Assembly (NCBI GenBank): GCA_937864365.1
Contig: CALMJT010000196.1
Span: 1 to 36,572 of the forward strand
Source: an uncultured Alteromonadales bacterium
Lineage (GTDB): Bacteria; Pseudomonadota; Gammaproteobacteria; Pseudomonadales; Cellvibrionaceae
Direction: 5' to 3'
DNA: 36,572 nt
Positions 1-8,485 of this stretch are shown one piece after another (position 1 is the stretch's first letter; every line of letters begins with the position of its first letter). A program made the translations under genes and the position numbers. The notes beneath the pieces are model-generated. The model did no database searches. It worked only from the letters and a program-made list of their open reading frames with translations, and had not been told where the DNA came from.

Positions 1-258
1 ATTTTTAATGTTTATTCCAGCTAAGGCATAAAATAATTGTAAAAATTGTATTTAATATGAGGAATTTATAAAGCGACGTTACTGAATGAAACAAAAAATA
101 GCGGCAGGAGTGTCAACAATATTAATTCGAAAAGGAGTAATATAAACAAATATCTTGATGTAAAACTGGCTTAAATATTCGAAAATAACAGCGCTGCATA
201 AAGTACTATTTAATAAAATTTCTTTTAAAAGCAAGCAATTATATTCACACTATATCAA
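1..258. other. Intergenic, no gene seen
   Basis: This AT-rich stretch lies downstream of the leftward receiver gene that ends at 259. I see no ORF with a convincing start, no RNA gene and no clear terminator hairpin. Confidence 0.5.
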
Positions 259-702
259 CTAATCTATTTTAGGTGGCAGCGTTACTACATCAAACCAAAA
301 ATTATCCAATGCAATCACTACGTTAACAAACTGATTTAAATCTAAAGGTTTTACAATGTAGCCGTTGGCGTGTAAATCGTAAGATTCTAAAATATCTCTC
401 TCAGACTCAGAACTTGTGAGTACAATTACGGGAATACGTCTTAATACATCATCACCTTTAAGATTTTCCAAAACTTCGCGCCCGTCTACCTTAGGTAAGT
501 TTAGGTCCAAGAGTATTAAATCTGGTTTGCTGTGTTGCTCATAACCGGGTCTAGAAAACAAAATATTTAATGCCTCTTCTCCATCTTTAGCAATGCTAAT
601 ACTATTTACAATCTTGGCTTCGGCAAAAGCCTCTTGCGTTAAAATTACGTCACCGGGATTATCTTCAACCAACAAAATATCTACAGATCGATTATTTTTC
701 AT
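259..702 (-). CDS. Single-domain response regulator, Rcp1-like
   Basis: This is a CheY-type receiver with no output domain. It has the acidic pair in LLVEDNP, the phospho-acceptor Asp in LILLDLNLP, Thr in VIVLTSS and Lys in YIVKPL. The C-terminal FWFDVVTLP is typical of Rcp1 receivers, which take phosphate from phytochrome-type or PAS kinases. An upstream TTG at 714 would add four residues; I prefer the ATG at 702 (147 aa), though neither has a strong ribosome binding site. It lies about 260 bp downstream of the hybrid kinase and resembles the receiver at 3804-4259, so it is probably a phosphorelay partner of these kinases. The output is unknown. Confidence 0.9.
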   Translation of the reverse strand: MKNNRSVDILLVEDNPGDVILTQEAFAEAKIVNSISIAKDGEEALNILFSRPGYEQHSKPDLILLDLNLPKVDGREVLENLKGDDVLRRIPVIVLTSSESERDILESYDLHANGYIVKPLDLNQFVNVVIALDNFWFDVVTLPPKID

Positions 703-963
703 TTTTTGGACCAAATCTTTGTTAAATTAAGTTAACGTTGACTTAGCGAAGAGCCAGAAAAAATTTACAAAAACTTCCGATTAAGCCATCGTTAATTTCA
801 TTAGACGAGAGAAATCAAAATAAAATTTCGATCGCTATGCTTTTTCAATAACTTGTTATCGTAAACACCGCCGAAAAATCGGAGCCTAGCAGTAACAATA
901 CTCCGATCAAAGCGTTTAGCGCTCAAGAACTCAGGGCCAACCAATCTATTCCCAACAAACTCG
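703..963. other. Intergenic, no gene seen
   Basis: AT-rich spacer between the receiver gene and the end of the large kinase gene. It must carry the receiver's ribosome binding site and perhaps its own promoter. I could not pick out a convincing -35/-10 pair or terminator. Confidence 0.4.
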
Positions 964-3798
964 CTAAACTTTAGGGAGAGTAAAAACGAATTTACATCCA
1001 TCACCAGAGTTAGCTTCTACCCAGATTTCTCCTTCTAAAGACTCAATTATTTTTCGACAGATAGATAAACCCATGCCGACACCTGAGTATTCATTTTTCC
1101 CGTGTAGACGCTTAAAAGGCTCAAAAATTTTCTCGGAGAACTCGGGCTTAATACCAATACCATTATCACTAACGGTAAATAACCAGTAATTACGTTTTGA
1201 CTCGCAGGAAATAATTACTTCCGGCGGCACATCGTTACGTGAGTACTTAATGGCGTTGCCAATAATATTTTGAAAAACAGAACACAACCTAGCAGCACTG
1301 CCACGAACCTTCGGAAGTTTAGACCAACGAATGACCGCATTTTTATCCGAGATGCCCGATTCAAGATTGGTTAGTACCTGAGATTTTAATCGATCCAAAT
1401 CAACAATTTGGTAAGTTTCAGATTCATCACCAACACGAGCATATTCCAAAAGATCTTTAACCAAACATTGCATACGTGTCGCACCTTGGCAGGCATGATC
1501 AATATACATTTCAGCAGCTTCTGTCAGAACATCTCCAGTCTTAAATCGTTTTTTAAGTAACGACATAAAACCAGATACCATTCTAAGCGGCTCTTGTAAA
1601 TCATGAGAAGCCATGTATGCAAATCGTTCTAGCTCTTCATTAGCTTTAATGAGTTCGTTAATGGATTTCTTGATAGAAGTGATATCTTCTAGAGCACCAG
1701 ACATGCTAACAGGGTTTCCGAGCTCGTCACGCACACTATCGCCTTTCATTCGAAACCATAACGGATCAGAATTCTTCCTGTGACAAACACGAAATTCAAC
1801 ATTAAAGTTTTCTTCGTTCAGTAAATGCGACTCTATTTTTTCTTTTATTAACTCTCGATCATCGTGATAAAGTGTATTTAACCAATTATTTAATGTATCT
1901 AACGACTGTTTATCTTTATTTTTTATATATAAAAGATCGCGAGCTTTGGGCGACAAATAGAACTCACCGGATAGAAGGTTGTATCGCCAGATACCAATAT
2001 TTGACGCTTCAACGGCGGTTTCGAATTTTTCTTCACTCAAGGCCAATTGCGACTGAATATCTCTTAATTGTGTAATATCTTTGCTCAAAGATAAAATGTA
2101 ACTCGTATCGGATTTATCTTTGAATAAAATCTTTTTCGTTAAATACGACTTTTCTATATTTTGATCAATGTTGTAACATTCTTCAAATTCACAGGGGTTA
2201 CCATTTAACACCAAGGAATCTGGATCAAAAATTATATCAGACAAGCCTTTTAACCTTTTACCTTGAACTTTTTCATCCATATTTGAGGTTGAATACAAAG
2301 TTTTGCGAACTGGCATCACAGCAGAATCCGATAAAACAGACTCAGTGTAAGCCTTATTTGCTCGAACAATTTTTAACGATTCATCCTTCACTGTTAAAGG
2401 ATCGGGAATGGAGTTTTGTATTAGATCCAAAAACTCCTCAGATTCTTCCAATTTATCGGTATATAATTTTCTTGAATGCTCACTGGATATCCACTGTGTC
2501 AACAGGCCCATAAAGCTTTTTTCACGACTTGACAGATCTGACGCCAATTTTTTAGTAGAATAAAATGACAAGGTTCCGTAAGGAAGACTGTTAATATAAA
2601 GTGTCGTACCAATATAGCCTTTTACTTTTACACTAGAAATTGCCGAGGGAATAATAAAATTAGAACTGTAATAAACACCGGGTTTACCAAAAATCGTGGA
2701 ACAATAGGTTTCATCCAGAGAAAACACATCCCCGGGAGAAATATCTTCTAAGGCAAGCGAAGAAAAATAACGAATAATATAATCTTTGTCTCTAATTTCG
2801 CTGACAACTGCAAATTGAAAATCGAAATACTCTAAACCTAACAGCAAGATTTTATCAATTTTCTCTTGAGATGAACCTTGCAAATCGAAGGAAGTGGAAT
2901 AAAGCTGATTAATAATAAATTCTTCGTTTTTTTCCTTATTGATATCTTGAATAAGACCCACTATTTTTTGCTGTCCATCAGAATCACTTTCTAATCGATT
3001 ACCGATATCTTTTATCCAAACCCACTTTCCTGCTGCACCTCTTATTCTATAACTGACATTAAATTTCTCAGTTTTACAGGAAACAAAATTATTCCAGTGA
3101 TAATTCAAAAACTCCAAATCATCGGGATGAACCAAAGATCGAAAATCTTTTAAAGACAAACTGGCATCAAACGTCGAGTAGATAATATTTTTTATACGCT
3201 CGTCTATATAAAACTTGTCCGACGAAAGATCATATTCCCACAACACAATACCTGTCGCATCAACTACACGCTCAGTTCTTTTTTGTTTTTCAATATAACT
3301 ATTTTGATACTTTAAGATTTCTATATTTTTGTCTTCGATAATATTTTCGTATTTTTTTTGCTCAATACACTGTAAAATACTGGCTTCTAAATTGGTGGAA
3401 ATTATTTTAGATTTAGACACATAATCAGACGCACCACTTTTTATCGCTTTTACGGCAACTTCCTCGCTACCCATACCGGTTAAAAGAATGACGGGTAAAA
3501 AAGGTTTATCGGAAACTATGGTACTCAATAAGGTCAGTCCGGTTTCACCGGGGAGAGAATAGTCCAACAAAATGCAGTCAGGCGTGTGCTCACTTAAGCA
3601 GAGCATCGCCTCTTTTGAACTCGCTGCTTTTAAAAAAAAATATTTGTATTTACTTTTTCTCGATAATGAGCGAGTAACATATTCAATATCATCTTCGCTA
3701 TCATCAACGATCAATATAGTTAGTTGTTTACTAACGGGTAAGTTATCGGCTACATTCGATGTACCGATTTTGACGGCTTCAAATTGATTTATGCTCAC
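964..3798 (-). CDS. Hybrid histidine kinase: REC-PAS-GAF-PAS-PAS-HisKA-HATPase
   Basis: A 944-aa soluble sensor kinase with no membrane segment. An N-terminal receiver (about residues 27-150) has D32/D33, phospho-Asp D79 (CILLDYSLP) and K129. A PAS_3 domain (about 175-290, with VHPDDLEF and a WVWIKDIG/GLIQDI end), a GAF-like domain (about 295-445), a PAS (about 455-575) and a second PAS_3 (about 585-700) follow. The HisKA motif ASHDLQEP places the phospho-His at H732, and the HATPase has NAIKYS, DNGIGI and GVGMGLSI boxes. The start is GTG. It begins 5 nt after the receiver gene at 3804-4259, so it is third in a leftward operon. The receiver is N-terminal, so it may gate the kinase rather than act as a classic hybrid output. 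The ligand is unknown. Confidence 0.93.
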   Translation of the reverse strand: MSINQFEAVKIGTSNVADNLPVSKQLTILIVDDSEDDIEYVTRSLSRKSKYKYFFLKAASSKEAMLCLSEHTPDCILLDYSLPGETGLTLLSTIVSDKPFLPVILLTGMGSEEVAVKAIKSGASDYVSKSKIISTNLEASILQCIEQKKYENIIEDKNIEILKYQNSYIEKQKRTERVVDATGIVLWEYDLSSDKFYIDERIKNIIYSTFDASLSLKDFRSLVHPDDLEFLNYHWNNFVSCKTEKFNVSYRIRGAAGKWVWIKDIGNRLESDSDGQQKIVGLIQDINKEKNEEFIINQLYSTSFDLQGSSQEKIDKILLLGLEYFDFQFAVVSEIRDKDYIIRYFSSLALEDISPGDVFSLDETYCSTIFGKPGVYYSSNFIIPSAISSVKVKGYIGTTLYINSLPYGTLSFYSTKKLASDLSSREKSFMGLLTQWISSEHSRKLYTDKLEESEEFLDLIQNSIPDPLTVKDESLKIVRANKAYTESVLSDSAVMPVRKTLYSTSNMDEKVQGKRLKGLSDIIFDPDSLVLNGNPCEFEECYNIDQNIEKSYLTKKILFKDKSDTSYILSLSKDITQLRDIQSQLALSEEKFETAVEASNIGIWRYNLLSGEFYLSPKARDLLYIKNKDKQSLDTLNNWLNTLYHDDRELIKEKIESHLLNEENFNVEFRVCHRKNSDPLWFRMKGDSVRDELGNPVSMSGALEDITSIKKSINELIKANEELERFAYMASHDLQEPLRMVSGFMSLLKKRFKTGDVLTEAAEMYIDHACQGATRMQCLVKDLLEYARVGDESETYQIVDLDRLKSQVLTNLESGISDKNAVIRWSKLPKVRGSAARLCSVFQNIIGNAIKYSRNDVPPEVIISCESKRNYWLFTVSDNGIGIKPEFSEKIFEPFKRLHGKNEYSGVGMGLSICRKIIESLEGEIWVEANSGDGCKFVFTLPKV

Positions 3799-3803
3799 GA
3801 TTT

Positions 3804-4259
3804 TCAGTGCGATGTTGAGTTAATCTGTTTCGGCAAGATAGCAATACCAAACCAATAGTCTTGTATCTTCTTAATGGCTTCGGTTAAACCTTCAAATGAA
3901 ACGGGTTTTTGAATATATGTACTCGCTCCTAGCTGATAACAATGTTCAATGTCTTTCTCATCTGCCGAGGTTGTTAAAATGATAACGGGTATTGAACGTG
4001 TTTTTGGGTAAGATTTCAGCACCTTCAAAACTTCACGCCCATTAATCCCAGGCATATTTAAATCCAGCAATATGATATTAGGGTTTATTAATTTCGTGTG
4101 TTCTTCGTCTTCTTCAGGCAAAATGAGATCTAAAGCTTCTTTACCGTTCTTGCACCACTTTATAGGGTTCATAAATCGATTTTTTTTGAAACTTCGTAAA
4201 GTCGCTTCATAATCGTCTTGGTTGTCTTCTACGATTAAAATATACGATAACTCTGTCAT
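3804..4259 (-). CDS. Single-domain response regulator, Rcp1-like
   Basis: A 151-aa CheY-like receiver without an output domain. It shows E11/D12 (LIVEDNQDD), phospho-Asp D66 (IILLDLNMP), a Thr pair in VIILTTS, K118 (YIQKPV) and an Rcp1-type tail (YWFGIAILP). Its ATG overlaps the stop of the upstream kinase by 4 nt (4256-4259), which indicates translational coupling. The large kinase starts 5 nt after its stop. It most likely shuttles phosphate between the two kinases or to another target. It is clearly a relative of the receiver at 259-702, so the pair probably arose by duplication. Confidence 0.93.
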   Translation of the reverse strand: MTELSYILIVEDNQDDYEATLRSFKKNRFMNPIKWCKNGKEALDLILPEEDEEHTKLINPNIILLDLNMPGINGREVLKVLKSYPKTRSIPVIILTTSADEKDIEHCYQLGASTYIQKPVSFEGLTEAIKKIQDYWFGIAILPKQINSTSH

Positions 4260-5770
4260 AATTCTATGTCTTTAATATTAAAATAAAAGATCGTGCCCAG
4301 ACCAACACTGGACTCTACCCATATTTTACCATTGTGTTTTTCGATAATTTTTTTCACGAAGGTCAAACCCACGCCATTACCACGTTTTGTGTCATCTTCG
4401 GAATTTAACCGTTTAAATATCCTAAATATGTCGTTATAAAATTTTTCTTCTATGCCAATGCCATTATCTTTCACATAGATGGTAATTCCATCGATTCCGC
4501 GAGATGGCGCCGTGAGGTCACAGCCTATTTCAACTATTTTTTCTTCTTTATCGTTGTATTTGACGGCATTAATAATTAGATTTGAGAAGACTTCTCGAAT
4601 TTTTATCGAGTCACAACGAACTTTAGGTAATTCACCATTGACAATTACCTTGCCGCCTTCTTGTTCCAAAAACTCTTTTAAATCGTCCGTAAGATTTGTG
4701 ATTATTTTAGCAATGTCTGTTTTGGCTAGAGAATAGCTTTGACGCCCTAAACGTGAGAAATACAATAAATCATCAATTAATTTTTCTAAACGCGTGCATA
4801 ATTGTTGAATTCGGTTAATTCGTCGCTTACCATCATCGCCTAATTTATCTTCAAAATCCTCAAATAGAAAACTGGCATTGTTCGCTAAACCACGTATGGG
4901 CTCTTTAAGATCATGGGACGCGATATAGGCAAAATCGTCTAGTTCTTGGTTACTTCTTTTCAACTGATTAATATAGTTATTAATGATTCTCTGACTACTT
5001 ACTCGCTCTGTAATATCACGAATTGTACCTACATACTCGGTTTTTCCGTTAACTTCCATCTCGTTAACACCAAGCTCTATAGGAAAACATTCTCCATTTT
5101 TTCGCTTAGCCGATACCTCTCTTCCAACACCAATAATATTTCGCTTACCAGTTTTGTGATAATTCGACAAATACCCATCGTGAGCTTCATGGTATGGCGA
5201 AGGCATAAGAGTTTTGATATTTAACCCGATGATCTCTTCGGCTTTATAAAGAAATATTTTTTCGGCTGCTGGGTTAAAACTTTTAACTACTCCGTATTTA
5301 TCGATGGTAATCACACCATCTAGAACCGTATTGAGCACGGTATCTAATTCTTTACGCTCTGCATCTATGATGTCTTGTTGACGTTTTTGGTAGCTAATAT
5401 CTTTGAATATCCCTATAATATTTAATTCTTTACCTCGTTGAAAGTGATTGATACCCAGTTGCACGAAAACAGCTTTTTGTTCTTTTGTTTCAACTAATAG
5501 TTCGTATTGACGCCCTATCAACGATTCGTTAGTTTGATCTCCACCGACAATTGAATCGATGTATTGTGTAAAGAATTCGATATCACCAATCAGTTCACTA
5601 ATATTTTTTTCTATTAAATCAGATCCTTCATAACCAAATAAAATATTTAATGCTTTATTGACAGCTAATATTTTTCCCGTATTACTAACAATAATAATTC
5701 CGTCAGGAATGGCGTCCATTAGCGAACTGCTGGTTAGATCAGAAAACACATCCCCCGTGATGTATTCCAT
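4256..5770 (-). CDS. PAS-PAS histidine kinase, soluble
   Basis: A 504-aa kinase from the ATG at 5770; a GTG at 5779 would add three residues. Two PAS domains are visible: about 15-130, starting MDAIPDGIIIVS, and about 140-260, starting LNTVLDGVITID and including the FixL-like stretch LMPSPYHEAHDGY. HisKA ASHDLKEP follows with phospho-His about H286, then a HATPase with NLIINAVKY, DNGIGI and GNGVGLTFVKKI. There is no transmembrane segment. The second PAS resembles FixL/DctS-type PAS domains, some of which bind heme, but heme binding cannot be decided here. It is the first gene of the leftward operon and overlaps the receiver gene by 4 nt. It is divergent from the gene at 5918. Confidence 0.92.
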   Translation of the reverse strand: MEYITGDVFSDLTSSSLMDAIPDGIIIVSNTGKILAVNKALNILFGYEGSDLIEKNISELIGDIEFFTQYIDSIVGGDQTNESLIGRQYELLVETKEQKAVFVQLGINHFQRGKELNIIGIFKDISYQKRQQDIIDAERKELDTVLNTVLDGVITIDKYGVVKSFNPAAEKIFLYKAEEIIGLNIKTLMPSPYHEAHDGYLSNYHKTGKRNIIGVGREVSAKRKNGECFPIELGVNEMEVNGKTEYVGTIRDITERVSSQRIINNYINQLKRSNQELDDFAYIASHDLKEPIRGLANNASFLFEDFEDKLGDDGKRRINRIQQLCTRLEKLIDDLLYFSRLGRQSYSLAKTDIAKIITNLTDDLKEFLEQEGGKVIVNGELPKVRCDSIKIREVFSNLIINAVKYNDKEEKIVEIGCDLTAPSRGIDGITIYVKDNGIGIEEKFYNDIFRIFKRLNSEDDTKRGNGVGLTFVKKIIEKHNGKIWVESSVGLGTIFYFNIKDIEL

Positions 5771-5917
5771 AGAATGCACTCTAAGATGGTATATAAAGGT
5801 GGTTTCACATAATTTAGAAATTTCTGCTACCCTAACAGTAGACTAGCAGCATCGGTTTAGCCAAAGTTCAAATGTAAAGTTGAGACGTTTTTTTAATTCA
5901 TTCAATCGAAATAGAAT

Positions 5918-6646
5918 ATGGCATCCACAGACTCCCCCCCAGAATCGGAAGGTTCTGTTTCTAAATTATTTGTTGATAAGTTAATCTACGGAATCACTCA
6001 CGATTTAGGCGCATCTGCTCGCCAAATGCATCAATTTTCTCAACTTATTGCTAAACAACAAGCCTTACGTGAATTACCTCAGATTGCTGTATGGCTAGAT
6101 TATTTAGCAATTTCCAGTAAAGATTTTCAAGAAAAGATATTAGCCCTATCTAACTTGAGAGGTATTTCTAAGTCTAAAAATAATAGAATTTATACCAATC
6201 TTAAAGATTTAATTAATAGTCATATTAATGATTTCTCAGCCTTATCCAACGACGCTAATATCGATTTTATAAATCACGATATATTTGCAACCGTAAATGT
6301 CGAGCATTGGAATTATCTTGTGACGGCATTACTCCAAAATGCTCTAACATTTAGGAAAATTGAAGAGCCTAAAATAGAAACAAAAATAAAGATTCGACTA
6401 ACCTTAGATGGTTCCATTCTCATTTTTACAATTGAAGACAACGGAATTGGTGTCAGACAAAATAACCACGAAGACCTGTGTAGACCTTTTAAACGTCTAT
6501 GTGCAAATAACGAATATCCGGGTTTAGGTGTTGGTTTAACAATTTGTTGGTATATCGCAGAACTTAATAATGGACATATCGGATTTGAAAATTCTGATAT
6601 GGGCGGTTTAAAAGTTGTCTATCAACAACCCACAAGCATCGAGTAA
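5918..6646 (+). CDS. Minimal cytosolic histidine kinase without sensor domain
   Basis: A 242-aa protein that is almost only a kinase core. A dimerisation/phospho-acceptor segment has YGITHDLGASAR near the N terminus (candidate phospho-His H28). An HATPase follows, with an N box ALLQNALTFRK in which the usual N-A-x-K/R spacing is altered, then IEDNGIGV and PGLGVGLTI. No sensory or membrane domain is present, so input must come from a partner. It ends 22 nt before the REC-GGDEF-EAL gene, so the two form an operon and the kinase plausibly phosphorylates that protein's receiver. It is divergent from the leftward kinase operon. Confidence 0.88.
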   Translation: MASTDSPPESEGSVSKLFVDKLIYGITHDLGASARQMHQFSQLIAKQQALRELPQIAVWLDYLAISSKDFQEKILALSNLRGISKSKNNRIYTNLKDLINSHINDFSALSNDANIDFINHDIFATVNVEHWNYLVTALLQNALTFRKIEEPKIETKIKIRLTLDGSILIFTIEDNGIGVRQNNHEDLCRPFKRLCANNEYPGLGVGLTICWYIAELNNGHIGFENSDMGGLKVVYQQPTSIE

Positions 6647-6668
6647 CAACTTTAGAAAAATATAATTT

Positions 6669-8441
6669 ATGTCAACAGCAATTGAGAATCGAACCGTGGA
6701 GAGCACTATCGTTGAAAGCCAGAATATTTTTCTTATGGCCGAAGATAATCCCTTAGATGCCGAAATTTTTTCAGAAATGTTAAAAAATTCCTTCGGTAAC
6801 CGGTACTCCATTTTTTGTGTTGATCGATTTAAAAAAATTCTTCAAGCATTAGAAACCAATTCTTTTAACGCTCTAATTCTTGATATGAATTTACCTGATA
6901 GCTCTGGCGTTAATAACGTAGTTGAAATTGGCGAGAAGTTTCCAAATCTACCCATCATTGTTTTAACCGGTGACGACGATATACAAAAAGCCATAGATGC
7001 TTTGCAAAACGGTGCTCAAGATTATTTATCAAAGAATCACGTTACCCCAGAAACTCTAGAACGGAGTCTTAGATACGCTAGTGAGCGAAAGCAGATCGAG
7101 CAAAAACTTAAGTTCGCTTTACAAGATGCCGCATTTAAAAATATTCAATTAGAAGCGCAAGCAAAACACGATTCGTTAACAGGCTTGGCCAACCGCACTT
7201 ACTTTGCCGATGTCGCCTCCCGAGTTATTCACCGAGCCAGACGCTATAAATGTTTAGCAAGTCTAATGTATTTCGATTTAAACGGTTTTAAAAAAATTAA
7301 TGATAATTACGGCCATGTAGCAGGTGATGAGTTATTAAAACAGGTTTCTAATCGTTTAATGTGCATTGTCAGAGACACTGAGTTCTTGGCACGCATGGGC
7401 GGCGATGAGTTTGTAATCATTACTGACCTATTAAAAGATAAAACCGAAATTTATCCGCTGTTAAAACGCATTCAACAGCAGTTCGATACACCATTTAAAA
7501 TTGGCCCTCACGAAATTAGCGTGAGCACATCCATTGGTATTGCGTTTTACCCTGAAGCTGACTCTCTGGATTTACTCATTAAACACGCCGATTGTGCGAT
7601 GTATGAGGCAAAATCAGAGCCTGAAAAATCCATTTGTTTTTATTCTGGTAAATTAGCGGCACAGTATGCAAGAACCCAGAAAATTGAATCCAGTTTTACT
7701 AAGGCCATTGAAAAAAACGAATTAGTAGCATTTTTTCAACCTATTATCTCGGTTAGCGATCCGGATTTGGTTTATGTTGAAGCTCTGGCCCGCTGGCATT
7801 CCTCCGAGCTCGGTAATATTAGCCCTTCGGAATTTATTCCCATTGCTGAATCGACGCCTACAATTAATAATATAACTCAGATTATTTCGCAAAAAAGCAG
7901 TCTATTGAGCCAAGGTTTAAGAATCATGGGCTTACCATTGCAAAAAATTGCGATTAACGTGGATGCATACCAATTAAGTGACCCTCATTTTTCAAGAAGG
8001 CTTCTGAATCAAATTGAGATTTCTCACCTTGAACCCAATCAAATTTGTTTAGAACTCACCGAGCGTCAAGTTGTACAAAATATTAATCAATGCAAGACAC
8101 AAATTGAGCTTTTACGCAGGGAAGGAATAACTTTAGCGTTAGATGATTTCGGCACCGGTTATTCCTCTATTACTTATCTTTTGGATTTACCATTTGATGT
8201 GTTAAAAATAGATCGAATTCTTATTGCCGATATTGATAAAAACACCAGAAACCAAGCCTTAGTTGCCGGTATTGTAGAAATGGCGCATCGGTTAGATATG
8301 AAAGTTGTGGCGGAAGGGATTGAGAGTAACTGCGAAAAAGATGCCGCTATTAACCTTGGTTGCGATTTTCTCCAAGGATTTTTCTATTCAGGCCCAATGC
8401 CTCTAGAAGAGGCTCTATTGTTTTTTCAGTTAAAAAAATAA
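6669..8441 (+). CDS. REC-GGDEF-EAL c-di-GMP turnover response regulator
   Basis: A 590-aa cytosolic protein. The receiver (about 20-145) has phospho-Asp D72 (LILDMNLPDSSG). The diguanylate cyclase domain keeps G244-G245-D246-E247-F248 (RMGGDEFV). The EAL phosphodiesterase domain keeps E371-A-L (YVEALARW), an LELTER motif, DDFGTGYSS, KIDR and AEGIE. Both catalytic signatures are intact, so it could make or degrade c-di-GMP. The inhibitory RxxD motif before GGDEF reads RDTE, so product inhibition is probably lost. It shares an operon with the minimal kinase upstream. Phosphorylation likely switches the balance of the two activities, which is inference from architecture. Confidence 0.95.
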   Translation: MSTAIENRTVESTIVESQNIFLMAEDNPLDAEIFSEMLKNSFGNRYSIFCVDRFKKILQALETNSFNALILDMNLPDSSGVNNVVEIGEKFPNLPIIVLTGDDDIQKAIDALQNGAQDYLSKNHVTPETLERSLRYASERKQIEQKLKFALQDAAFKNIQLEAQAKHDSLTGLANRTYFADVASRVIHRARRYKCLASLMYFDLNGFKKINDNYGHVAGDELLKQVSNRLMCIVRDTEFLARMGGDEFVIITDLLKDKTEIYPLLKRIQQQFDTPFKIGPHEISVSTSIGIAFYPEADSLDLLIKHADCAMYEAKSEPEKSICFYSGKLAAQYARTQKIESSFTKAIEKNELVAFFQPIISVSDPDLVYVEALARWHSSELGNISPSEFIPIAESTPTINNITQIISQKSSLLSQGLRIMGLPLQKIAINVDAYQLSDPHFSRRLLNQIEISHLEPNQICLELTERQVVQNINQCKTQIELLRREGITLALDDFGTGYSSITYLLDLPFDVLKIDRILIADIDKNTRNQALVAGIVEMAHRLDMKVVAEGIESNCEKDAAINLGCDFLQGFFYSGPMPLEEALLFFQLKK

Positions 8442-8458
8442 GGTTGCGATTGTGTTTA

Positions 8459-8485
8459 ATAACCTCTGAGTTATTCAGAGGTTAT
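8459..8485. terminator. Stem-loop between convergent genes
   Basis: ATAACCTCTGA and TCAGAGGTTAT form a perfect 11-bp stem around a 5-nt loop. It sits between the convergent ends of the REC-GGDEF-EAL gene and the amidohydrolase gene and includes the latter's stop codon. No strong T-run follows on either strand, so termination is plausible but not certain. The AACCTCTGA core matches the end motif of the repeat family described at 11946. Confidence 0.5.
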
